From the NCBI GenBank assembly GCA_030386875.1, contig CM059563.1:50161602-50225601 (forward strand): a stretch of DNA of 64,000 nt. Direction: 5' to 3'. Source of the DNA: Morinoia aosen (taxonomy: Eukaryota > Arthropoda > Malacostraca > Amphipoda > Talitridae). Both the position numbers and the translations under genes were made by a program. Every line of letters starts with the position of its first letter. Within the stretch, counting starts at the first letter, position 1. Below are positions 1 to 9,637 of this stretch, piece by piece. Below the pieces are notes generated by a model, which saw nothing but the letters and a program-made list of their open reading frames with translations, was not told where the DNA came from and did not search any database.

Positions 1-423
1 CATTCTCCTAGCTCTAAAATTGAGGAAGAAGTAGCATTTGAGAAACCAATTATCAAATTTCCAGAAAAACGGGTTTTTTCACAAAAAAAATTTCTTTTTA
101 TCTTTTGAACTACAGGGTTTTCTATAATGAACTCTTGGGCGTTTGTAGCTCTTTTCAAGCCCTTTCGATTGATACAATTTACATTGCTGTAGCTCTGTAA
201 CTCTGGGAAAAAATATACAACATAAGATAATAGGTGTCATTCTTGAAAGCAACCATTTTTTCTAATTTTTCATTTTTTTTTGACCAAAATACATTTTTTT
301 GTCAAGTCAACTCCTTTTTTTATAGCTCTTTTCAAGCCCTTAGGATTGGTGTGCTCGCCATAGCTGTAGCTATGATACTGCAGCTGTCATTGAGCTATGA
401 ATGAGAGCTGCGGTATCATATAT
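1..423. repeat. Degenerate dispersed/tandem repeat, AT-rich
   Basis: No gene is visible. Two copies of a degenerate unit carrying GTAGCTCTTTTcaagCCCTT lie at about 144-174 and 321-342. The same unit recurs at 2283-2740 on the plus strand, and in inverted form near 1850-1910 and 6163-6260. The origin is unknown; it may be decayed satellite or the terminal part of an old transposon. Confidence 0.5.
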
Positions 424-1114
424 ACGGCAGAACAGCTAAATTCTGAAATTGTCAAAAATTATAAAAAAATATTTACTCAGCGTTAGAATGTTTCGTTTGA
501 ATAATGGAAGCACTTTGAGTAGCCCATTAACGAACTATAATGCCATTCCCTCAGAGAAACACGCTCAATTGACCCCCAATAATGAGGGGGGGAGGGTTCA
601 AGGTCACTCCAACCCCATCGCTTTCCCCCCCTCTGGTGGGCGCACTATTCGGAGTAGACGTAAGCGGAAAGAACCAATGGAAGCGCAAGAAAATACTCTA
701 TAAGATGCATAAATAAACAGATAGTCAACACATATCCCGATTTCTATCAACACGGTCTCCTGCTTCATTATCATAGGTACGGCAGAACAGCTAAATTCTG
801 AAATTGTCAAAATTTTACAAAAAATATTTATTCAGCGTTAGAATGTTTCGTTTGAATAATGAAAGCACTTTGAGTAGCCCATGAACGAACTATATTGCCA
901 TAGCCGCAGAGAAACACGCTCAATTGACCCCCAATAATGAGGGGGGTGAGGGGTCAAGGTCACGCCACCCCCATCGCTTTCCCCCCCTCTGGTGGGCGCA
1001 CTATTGGGAGTAGACGTAAATGGAAAGTACCAATGGAAGCGCAAGAAAATCCTCTATAAGATGCATATAAAAGCAGAAAATCAACACAAATCCTGATTTC
1101 TACCTAAACGGTGT
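424..1114. repeat. Tandem duplication, two units of about 355 bp
   Basis: Unit one starts at 424 and unit two at 779, each beginning acggcagaacagctaaattc. They share a long run that includes GTTAGAATGTTTCGTTTGAA, a GGGGGG-rich stretch and GCGCAAGAAAAT. They differ at scattered bases, so the duplication is old. Short open frames inside are not coding by any signal I can see. Parts of the unit (GTTAGAATGTTT and GCGCAAGAAAAT) are shared with the repeats at 2818-3095 and 5585-5790. Confidence 0.75.
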
Positions 1115-2259
1115 CCTTAAAGAGAACTTTCCTCTGAATTTAATGATATGCTTTACTACTTTATGCGTTCGTTTGTCTGCTTCAGCTTGCAAAAGGCCAG
1201 TCACTTGAATCTTTACACGGCCAGGTGACACGTTTGTCAGGCTCTCCTGAAAATTTGAACTTGCTGACGTTCAAAATTCTACTTCAATTATAGATTTAAA
1301 GGGAAAGGAATGGCATACATACCATTAGATAAGGCTTAAAAAGAGTTAAAAATAGGCGCAGGTTTATAATTTTTTTTAATTATACTCAAAATATGATGTC
1401 ACAACTATAAAATACACTTTGTGGAAAAAATCCATAAATTCAACTAATCAAAATATCAAAAAACCAACCCCACCAAACTTTCGAGAAGATACAATTACCA
1501 AAATGTTTTTTCTACTTAGAAAACTTCATTTTCTAATAAGATTACAAAAAAGAACTTGTGTCCAAAAAAATCTGTTGCATCATTTCACACCTACCGTGAA
1601 AATTTTCAGAAAACATTTGTTAGAAAATGACTTGAGTTTTTACCTAGACGGTTCCCCAAGATCGTCAAGAAGCCCCCTAATGACAAAGCAGATTCGATCA
1701 TTACCCATGTAGCTCACGGTCGAAATGCTTTGGAATGAAAACAAAACATTCTGACAAAAACAGTGAGTTAGGTTGGGCAGCAGACCTTTCAGAGCACCGA
1801 GTTGGTTAGGCCCTTGTGAAAACCTGAAGCGGTTGACATTTAAAATAGATCTCCCACAGTTTTAGAGGTACAAAAATGCTAAATATATCAATCAATAGAG
1901 CTTAAGGACACGGGTGGGATGAAAGAAAAAGTCCGTCAGTTCTTGACGGATTTTTCTGAAATTTTCACAATAAGTGTAAAATGATGCAGTATTTCTTTTT
2001 GAACTCTTTTTTTGTAAATGTATAAGAAATATAATTTCTTTAAAAACCCTGAAAAATGGGGTGTTGCGGAAAATGATCCATCGCCTACAATTTTGATGTT
2101 ACAGAAATGAAAAAAGGTTTTCTAGGTAGCTAATTGTCTTGTCTAGAGATCCGGTACAAAAGTTTTTCTATAATTTGCTCTTTTGAATTTAAAAAATTAA
2201 GCCCCCCCCCCCAAAAACAGACCACTTTTTTCCCTTTTTAAATTATTATGCTTATAATT
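1115..2259. other. Gene-free AT-rich sequence
   Basis: No supported gene. An inverted piece of the 2.3-2.7 kb repeat lies at about 1850-1912 (CTCCCACAGTTTTAGAGGTA). The 97-codon open frame at 1419-1712 is AT-rich, lysine- and phenylalanine-rich, and shows no family resemblance. Confidence 0.4.
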
Positions 2260-2745
2260 TTCAACATGAATTGCAATCAAAAAAAAACTTTTGCACTGCT
2301 ACTCTAGATTGTTAGAACCACTTTCGATTCATATATTTGCCATTCCGGTATCTTCAAACCTGTGGGAGAAGGATCACTTCAAAGGTCAAAAGGCAAGTTT
2401 TAAGAGAGCCATTATTCTGAAAAAAAAAAAAAAAAAATTTCCTTTCATTATTTTTGAAATAATTCTTTTCTTAAAATAAACTCAACTGCTTTTGTAGCTC
2501 TATTAAAGTTCTATCGATTGATATATTATCCATTCCTGTACCTTCAAAACTGTGAGAAAGGATCCATAACAAACGACAATAAATGCATGTTTCAGAGCAC
2601 CAGTCTTTTTTAAAAAAGGTTTGTTTCTTATTACAAACTGATTTTTTTTAAATCAACTCTATCGCTTGGTAGCTCTTTTAGAGCCCTTTTGAATAATATA
2701 TTTGCCATTCTTGTACCTTCAAAACTGTGGGAGGCAATTATATGT
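2260..2745. repeat. Degenerate tandem repeat, about 175-bp period
   Basis: Three diverged units begin near 2300, 2480 and 2655. Each reads roughly TAGCTCT, then CCCTTTCGATTGATATATT, then CCATTCCTGTACCTTCAAA, then CTGTGGGA. The same unit occurs at 144 and 321, and inverted at 1850 and 6163. Poly-A and poly-T runs separate the units. Confidence 0.6.
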
Positions 2746-2817
2746 TTACATAACAGCTAATTAGCTGATGACTCGGAGCAGCCAGATTCAAAACAAACAC
2801 TCAGTTACATCATCATA

Positions 2818-3095
2818 ATGAACACTGAGTGTTAGAATGTTTTGTTTCAGTACTAAAGCATTTCAAGCAAGGCGATGATGAATGAATTTTCTTGCTATTC
2901 ACGTAGAGGAACACCCAAAACTAATTCGTACTTAGGGAAAGGAAAGGGGAAATTACTCATCCATTGGCATGTTATGGTCCCGTTAGTGCACGTCTTCTAC
3001 CTCGTGTAGGAGACAAACCAATGTAGGTACTTGAGAGCCAATTATAACGTTAAATGCGCAAGAAAATTCTCTGTAAGATGAGTTGATAAACCAAA
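2818..3095 (+). repeat. Dispersed repeat copy A
   Basis: Starts near GAGTGTTAGAATGTTTTGTT and ends at GCGCAAGAAAATTC. It is alignable by eye to the reverse complement of 5585-5790, and at both ends to the 355-bp duplication at 424-1114. No open frame of note. The class of element is unknown. Confidence 0.5.
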
Positions 3096-3409
3096 ATCCT
3101 ACCATTATCCAAATTTGGCCCACACTGTGCCCTCAAACAAGCTTAAACATCAGTGGAATAAATTCTTTAAAATTCAATCTAGATTAAAATATTTACGAGA
3201 TGTAAGATGAAAACAATATTTTTTGGGGAAAAATTCTCAATTTTCAACAAATCAAAATATAAAAACCTACTCCATCCAACTTTAGATAATACATTTATCT
3301 ATCTAGAAAATATGTTGCCAGTTCTGTAACTTAGAAATTGTAGATATATTTTCTGCAATACCCATTATTTTCAGTTCAAATTTTTTTCAGCCAAACTATC
3401 CCCTAAAGT

Positions 3410-3760
3410 TTTTCTAGAGAGAAGAAAGGTGAAGGTACCATTAAGGTAACAGGGAATCTATGCACAAGGTGTATTTCTCACACAAGACCCACAGTGCATA
3501 GACACAGTTGAGTCAAGGAAAAAGTTGATGAAGCCAGAAGAGAGTTGCAAAAAAGCAGTAGGTGCTGAAAACATAGCAGTAGGTGCTGAAAATATGACAG
3601 TAGTAAAATGAAAAAAAAAAGATTTTCTGTAACAAAACACAAAGCCTATTAATTTATATTGAACACAAAGAAGGCCTACCTAACCCTCAGGTTGAAACCT
3701 GATATTTCCCCTAGAATGGGCTAATTCCCATAGGTACAATGGTTGTATCACCCTGAGGGG
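3410..3760 (-). mobile_element. Hairpin-head SINE, degenerate copy
   Basis: On the plus strand it ends in CCCTGAGGGG (3751-3760), which is the head of the element read on the minus strand. It shares aagaaggcctacctaac, aattcccata and the gataca/tgtatc hairpin with the copies at 6384, 45308 and 46451. The tail side is truncated or eroded. Confidence 0.65.
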
Positions 3761-4389
3761 CTGTCAAGCTTACATTAGCAGAAAAAGAGTAATCACTTAA
3801 ACACCTCTACTATATCTCAACACTTTCACATAATCTTTGGATACCTCATATTCAAGACATATTCCAAATTTCATGGTAAGTAACTATGTGACCAGAGGTG
3901 CAGAAGTACAATGGCACTACCTCTAGAGTGTTAAAAGATTAGCTAATATTCTTGCTGCTTCATTTGTCATTGAGCAGACAAAAATATTTAGAGCCTGCTA
4001 GAAAGATGAATATATAAAGTTTGGAATTTCAAGAATTTCAACTTTTCAAAAAGCATATAAATTTTAAGAGTACAATGCTATGAAATTAATTTTTAGGACT
4101 AAGTTAACTGTGCTCTCATGAATCAAATTCTACTAATTGAGCAAACAATTTTTCAAAAATTGGGTAGCAATTAAATTTTCAAGAAAATCATTCCAGGTGT
4201 TGAAGTATTAAACCTCTAAAATGGAACAATACCTTATCAGAATAAAAACAAATATGCATCTCTCTCGCTATACATCAAGAATTGAGAAAAAGAATACAAA
4301 TAGTCACTTTGCTTTAATATAAGCTGAACATTGTGCAAACATACTCATACAAAGACAAGTTAATGGAATAAATCAGGATGTAAAAAATG
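3761..4389. other. Gene-free AT-rich sequence
   Basis: No gene, RNA or repeat was recognised here. Confidence 0.4.
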
Positions 4390-4936
4390 GGTAAATGTGT
4401 AGCGTTGGTCAGTAATCGATTTTCCACTTTTCGGTGCCTAGAAATAGGTAATTAGATCGTAATAAACAATTTTTCTTCTATGCACTTTCCGTCAGAAATG
4501 AGTTTTCAATGAGTTACGGCGCTAGGTTTAGTTTCGTCTTTGATGACGAGTGCGCTCGAATAAACAGCTACTCATCGATTTTGGAATTTTTATTGCTTGA
4601 ATCATGGTAATAACATCGAAATAAATAACTTTTCTTCCATACATTTTTTTGTCAAATGAGAATTTATCAAGGTATAGCAGTAGGTTTGGTTTCGTCTTTG
4701 ATGACGATCGCGCTGGAAGCGAGACTTCATTGGAGTGATGCCCTACCACGGGATCAATGAATTTCTTTCCACTTCAAACATTGGAGTTGCGGGAACTTAT
4801 TTACCGCTATAACTTGTTAAGTGTTCATTTCCTACGGAAAATGCATCAAAGAAAACTTGTTTATTTTGATCTAATTAACTACGATTAGACACCGAAAAGT
4901 GGCAAATCGATTACTGACCAAGGCTACACATTTACC
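4390..4936. mobile_element. MITE with about 45-bp terminal inverted repeats (family M1)
   Basis: The left end GGTAAATGTGTAGC is matched by the inverted right end GCTACACATTTACC. The inverted repeat continues through the sequence around GTCAGTAATCGATTT and CACTTTTCGGTG. Inside are two direct sub-repeats carrying TTTCGTCTTTGATGACGA, about 170 bp apart. A 553-bp relative lies at 47384-47936. There is no coding capacity, so it would depend on a transposase encoded elsewhere. No clear target duplication is visible at this copy. Confidence 0.85.
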
Positions 4937-5584
4937 AAAAAAGAAATTTCTTATCCACAAATAGGATATGTGTTGCATTAATAATGAACTTCAACTTAAA
5001 AGTATAACTATGCTTGACTGCCACATCATTTCTATTAGAGCTGTTAAGCATATGTACATGCAATATTTCTCAATTGTGATTACCCTACATATATACTTTT
5101 GTTAGATAAAAAAAAAAGTTAGATGCAAGGATTGAATGTGAAACATGATTTAGAAGTACCAACTAATAAATTCGAAAGTTTGCACAGTTCAAAGCTGGTG
5201 TTATCTGCTTGGTTATCTGACAGTAAGATTTCAAAATTTAGTAAAATTGATGGAAGGAAGAATTCAATTCATCAAAGTCAAAAGCATAGACAGCTGAAAA
5301 AATAAAGGTCAATATTGAATTTAATGCATCAATGATTTCATATTTTTGGGTATATTTAGATATTATATAACATTTTAGGATGTTTTAAATGAATAATATT
5401 GCACTGACAATTACTTAGTTTTCAAGATATAGCATACATAATGTTCAGGTATGAATAGCATTAATGGCAGTTGTGATTTGGCTCTTCCGGTGTAATGAGG
5501 ATGCGGGACACGCACAGTTTTTGGCAGAAACCATTGGTCTTAGTAGGGCTATGTTAAGGACACAGTTCAGGTCAAGTTTCAGAC
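4937..5584. other. Gene-free AT-rich sequence
   Basis: No supported gene. A 60-codon plus-strand frame at 5123-5305 has no recognisable family and no splice or promoter context. Confidence 0.35.
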
Positions 5585-5790
5585 AGTGGTAGGTTTTTAA
5601 AATTTTCTTGCGCATAACGATAAATAATTGGCTCTCAAGTATGTGTATTGGTTCGTCTCTTTGACAGGGTAAAAGACGCGCACTAGCATGACATCCCCGT
5701 ATTGAGTCGGTTTTGAGCGTTCCTATGCAGGAATAGCAGGAGAGTTCATTCATGGCTGTGCTTGAAATGATACTCAAACAAAACATTCTA
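5585..5790 (-). repeat. Dispersed repeat copy B (inverted relative to 2818-3095)
   Basis: Read on the minus strand it starts near TTAGAATGTTTTGTTTGAGT and runs to GCGCAAGAAAATTT, parallel to copy A at 2818-3095. The 113-codon minus frame covering it (5445-5786) is not supported, because copy A is not open in the same way. Confidence 0.5.
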
Positions 5791-5827
5791 AAACACTGAT
5801 GAATTATGATGATGTCCCTGAGTGTTA

Positions 5828-6151
5828 CGTCCGCAAATGTGTTGACGTCACCCTAATGGGATGGTTTGAACCTTTATTTATAATTTTCACTAGAAGAACT
5901 GTGGCTACCCCTCACGACCCAACCTCTTTACGTTTGTAATAGGGGGTTAGCTTCCATTATTAATTAAATTCCGCTCGGCGCGGTTGCTTATTTTGGCGTG
6001 CGACAGCCAACTTCAAAATTTTAATAATTCGAAAATAACGCATCAGCGAGCAGAATGTCATTCATGTATAAGGTTTTTGAGTGTGTTCCTTTAGTGATTG
6101 TATGGAACGGAATTCTTAATTTCTATGAGGCACCTAAAATACATATTGACC
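5828..6151 (+). mobile_element. Single arm of the foldback element family F1
   Basis: Matches by eye the right arm of the complete foldback at 46816-47158. Shared landmarks are TTATTTATAATTTTCA, AGAAGAACTGTG, CCCAACCTCTTTACG, AATAACGCATCAGCGAGCAG and the terminal CATATTGACC. The opposite arm is absent here, so it is a partial copy or a recombination product. Confidence 0.7.
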
Positions 6152-6162
6152 AAACATCTAAT

Positions 6163-6262
6163 TGCCTCCCGCAGTTTTGAAGGTAAAGGAATGGCTAATA
6201 TATCAATCGATAGAACTCAAATAGAGCTACAAAACCATGAGAGCATATTTAAAAAAAAGACT
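6163..6262 (-). repeat. Inverted copy of the 175-bp degenerate repeat
   Basis: The minus-strand sequence carries GTAGCTCTATTTGAGTTCTA, then CGATTGATATATT, then CTTCAAAACTGCGGGAGG, matching the units at 2300-2740. Confidence 0.55.
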
Positions 6263-6383
6263 TAGTTCAAAAATTATGAATCCATCAGTTGTGGTAGATT
6301 AATGCTTCATTTCTATCGTACAGCTCATCAATATATACTTAGAAACAGACCTGACAATGCATTTTAGTAAGTATCCCACAATA

Positions 6384-6714
6384 GATTAGATTATTAGATT
6401 ATAAGTTAGTTTAAGCCTCCCTAACCGCTGCAAAAATAGAGCGCATCGAAGAGAGGAAGGAGGAAGGCACCATTTAGTATGGAGATTAGAAAATGAGGAA
6501 TCTATGCAGAAGGTATATATAGAAGTTGAAGAAGAAAGTCAAAGGTGCTGAAAAACAGGACAGTAGTGAACCAAAAAAAGTTGGTCCCTAACATAACAAG
6601 AAACATTTTATTTCAACAAAAAGAAGGCCTACCTAACTCTCAGCTCGGGCCCTCACATTTTTCCCCTGGGAGCGCTAATTCCCATAGATACAATAGTTGT
6701 ATCCCCCTGAGGGG
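6384..6714 (-). mobile_element. Hairpin-head SINE, about 331 bp, with target duplication
   Basis: On the plus strand it runs from gattagattattagattat (tail) to ccccctgagggg (head). Flanks agtatcccacaata (6370-6383) and attatcctacaata (6715-6728) form a 14-bp target duplication with two mismatches. That is the mark of target-primed reverse transcription. On the minus strand the head is CCCCTCAGGGG followed by GATACAACTATTGTATC, so it starts with two short hairpins. Confidence 0.85.
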
Positions 6715-6728
6715 ATTATCCTACAATA

Positions 6729-7570
6729 ATCCTAGTAATACCTCACTAGGTGTACATGATATTATTTTGTTTATAACTCACCGACATTGTTGCGTTTAAG
6801 CTTCGAGCACTTATTATCTACAGGTGAGGAGTCAAACCACGGTATGCCGGAGTCAAACGGACAACCTGAATTTAATATCAGCCACACTCGACCCGCCTTG
6901 GAAATCTTTTGACGATAGGCTCTCAACACTCTGATATCAAAAGAGGTAAGAAGCTCAACTTTAACCCATAAAGAATTTGAGCCTTGCAAGACGTTTCCAC
7001 CTCGCTCTGACTTCTAGTTTTCATTCCAAGTTACTAACCAACCGACGTGTTGCATGCCCCTATTATTTTGATAACCTGTGTATGCAGGGTAAAATGTTAC
7101 TAAATTACCCTGCAAATTTGCAAATGCAGCATTTGTAATATCGTGAGTTCTTTTTTATTTAACATTATTTTCATTTTACCTGTTAACGTTTGTAAGGCTG
7201 AAAGATAATTATCGCTGTGATGTTTTGACAAAAATAAATATGAGCAGCGTACAATCTATATTTAAGGAGATCATCCCAGGCCCCTGCCAGGCCCCTGTCG
7301 CTTCTCTGGTCATTTTTCAGGTTCTTGTTGGAAAAGGACCCTTAGGTGGTGGACTATTCGGTCCTAAAATTTTATGACGCTACGGACAATAGATCCCCCC
7401 CCCAGGGGGAGTGAGGGGACCAAAATCTTTAATTTTCGACCCATTTCGACCCCATATTAAAATACAAACAAAACGGGAAATAAAAAGTTTCGCTTCATTT
7501 TTTTTGTTAGAAATGTTTCATTCTTGTTCTCCCTTAGGCTAATTGACGCTCCTGGCAGACTGTAAGCATC
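6729..7570. other. Gene-free sequence
   Basis: No supported gene. A 9-bp perfect stem (gcagggtaa/ttaccctgc) lies near 7085-7115, and a C-run lies at 7395-7405. Nothing else was recognised. Confidence 0.35.
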
Positions 7571-7965
7571 TAAGGACTTTGAATAGCAATGTCCGAAGCG
7601 AGTGCCTGAGGTACTAACGAGTTCGACAGGGTAAAAAAATACAACTGGAATAAGTGCCGTTCAATTAGGAATATTGCTGACAGTAATGGCACACGAAGAA
7701 AATATTCCTCTACCGTACGTCGCTTCGCACTCAATAGTCACTCTACCGCCATCCGTGCTGCCACTCCACATCGCCTGACGGTCCTCCAAGACGTATCTTG
7801 GTGCATTACTACCTGCCGGGAATATTTTCTTCGTGTGCCATTACTGTCGGCGATATTCCTAATTGAACAGCATTTATTCCAGTTTTGTTTTCTTACCCTG
7901 TCGGGTTCGTTAGTACCTCAGGCACTCGCTTCGGACATTGATATTCAAAGCCCTCTACAGTCGCT
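7571..7965. mobile_element. Foldback (long inverted repeat) element
   Basis: The left arm, about 7571-7712, and the right arm, about 7818-7960, are inverted copies with few mismatches. Both contain ATGTCCGAAGCGAGTGCCTG, GAGGTACTAACGA and GTAATGGCACACGAAGAAAA. The spacer of about 105 bp contains gtcactctaccgccatccgt, echoed just outside the right arm at 7976 (gtcactctaccatcatccgt). There is no coding capacity. Confidence 0.8.
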
Positions 7966-8171
7966 TCGTCCTTAAGTCACTCTACCATCATCCGTAGAGG
8001 CAGTTGAGGCTGTAGCTGGTGGAGCGTTTTTGGTGCGTATTGTGAAGATTAGAGTTGCGGTGAGAAAACTGGCCGAGCTTCTACTACACCCTGTTATGTA
8101 GGGCCTGGTGAGTGCAGTAATGCCCTGAGGACGCGTTCCCATTGGTTGGTGGTTAGGTGGTGTCTTGACGC

Positions 8172-8310
8172 CTGCCGTTGCGTGGGGGTGGCGCCCTGAA
8201 GCCCACTGTTGCGTGGGGTGCGCCTCGAAGCCCGCTGTAGTGTGAGGTGCGCCTCGAAGCCCGCTGTTGCGTGGGGTGCGCCTCGAAGCCCGTTGTTGCG
8301 TGAGATGGCG
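8172..8310. repeat. 29-bp minisatellite, about 4-5 units
   Basis: The unit GTTGCGTGGGGTGCGCCTCG plus AAGCCCGCT repeats from 8172 to about 8310 with scattered changes. It is much more GC-rich than its surroundings. It explains the repetitive 131-codon minus-strand frame at 7972-8367, which I do not call a gene. Confidence 0.8.
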
Positions 8311-8719
8311 GCTGGCTGCTCGAAGATTATGTGGTGGTGTACATGCTAATGGCTTGTTGACCATCACAAATTAGTTTGTTTTTTCTACACCCCAAATTGT
8401 GTTCATAGAAAAAAACAATGCATTATTCTCCAAATGAGCGATATTCGAGAATCTTATTAATTTTTTCAGGCTTTCCAAAACACTTTGAACATTTCCTGTC
8501 AGCGAAAAGATACAAGTGTTGCATCAATGAAAAGCCTATTGAAAAATTCAAAAACAAGAAATAATTTTTAAAGATTTAGACCAAGTGAGTAAAGTTGTAA
8601 TTTATTTGGTAATTTTCTCAATCTCGAATCTGCAACAGCTAACACTCGTTAGTTAAATGAATGAAATCATTTTTTTGCAATTTACAAAAGTGGGAGAAGT
8701 TGTAATTCGTTATGATAGT

Positions 8720-9637
8720 TGTAGCATTAGCTACAAAGTGTAAAATTATAAAATTTCTCATTCGCACTTAAATAGCATAATTATTGGCATTAAAAATCTT
8801 ACTCTAAATTATTATTAATAATTTTCTACTTATAATTAGTAATCCTTGAAGTTTTTGTGTAAATGCATAACATATAAAATAACGCTCGACATTTTCGAGT
8901 TTAAAGCCTCTGAAAAGGGCAACACCGCGCGGGACGCTTGGTTTTCCGCGTCACTCTCTCGTGCCTCCTTAGCTTGTGCGTTACACCGTTCTTATCCTCG
9001 ACGGCACCAAACGCCTCAACACACATTCCTTGGGCTTGAGCTTTACAAGTTAAATTCACGTGGCCTATTATTTCTCACTAAGACATCGAGTTACACCACG
9101 TAAATTGTCTATCTGTGACGTGAGACGGTCTGACCTTTGGTCATATATCACATTGAAATCACTTGGTTCGGAGCTAGTGGAGCCTAGTATTCTACAACAA
9201 ATGGCAAATTAATCTACCCGCTCAACCACGACAACTTACTTTTCACATCGTGGAATTATTCTAAAGTCTGAACCCATAAATAGTGACTCATCCCCACGTC
9301 ACGGGTGGAATTGATATTCTGTCAGTCGCTTAAATTACACAGACTGTGAACCTCCACAAACACACTCACTTACACCCGGCCCACATCATCGCTCGCCGGA
9401 CCTCGCTTGCATGGAGTTTCCCATCTAAGAGAAGATCGTCCGAAGTCAAGCACGCCATCGGTCATCACGGCTTCCTTCAATAAAAAGATACAAGCTGAGT
9501 TATCCCAGAAAGTGTCTTTATTATCCCTCTCTTGCAATTTCGAAAAACACTATTGAGAAAACGTTTAAGGTTGGATGTTAATAACTAACCATATCCCCCA
9601 ACCTTAACGTAGTTTCCCCCCGAGTCTCGAATCAACA
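8720..9637 (+). mobile_element. Solo-type LTR of the Gypsy family seen at 55.5-64 kb
   Basis: Starts TGTAGCATTAGCTACA, as do the LTR starts at 55479 (plus) and 59009 (minus). The first 230 bases align by eye with both: TCGCACTTAAATA, AAAAATCTTACTCTAAATTA, and CGACATTTTCGAGT-like stretches. The 3' part shares AGCTGAGTTATCC and a following T-rich stretch with the minus LTR. The proposed end, CGAATCAACA at 9637, parallels the AAACCCGACA end of the intact LTR. No gag or pol adjoins. No clean target duplication is seen. Confidence 0.65.

Noticed and set aside
7085..7115. Short gcagggtaa hairpin as an RNA gene
   Set aside because: A 9-bp stem alone in AT-rich DNA is easily expected by chance.
7972..8367. 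131-codon minus-strand open frame
   Set aside because: It is produced by the 29-bp minisatellite and part of the foldback flank, and has no domain.
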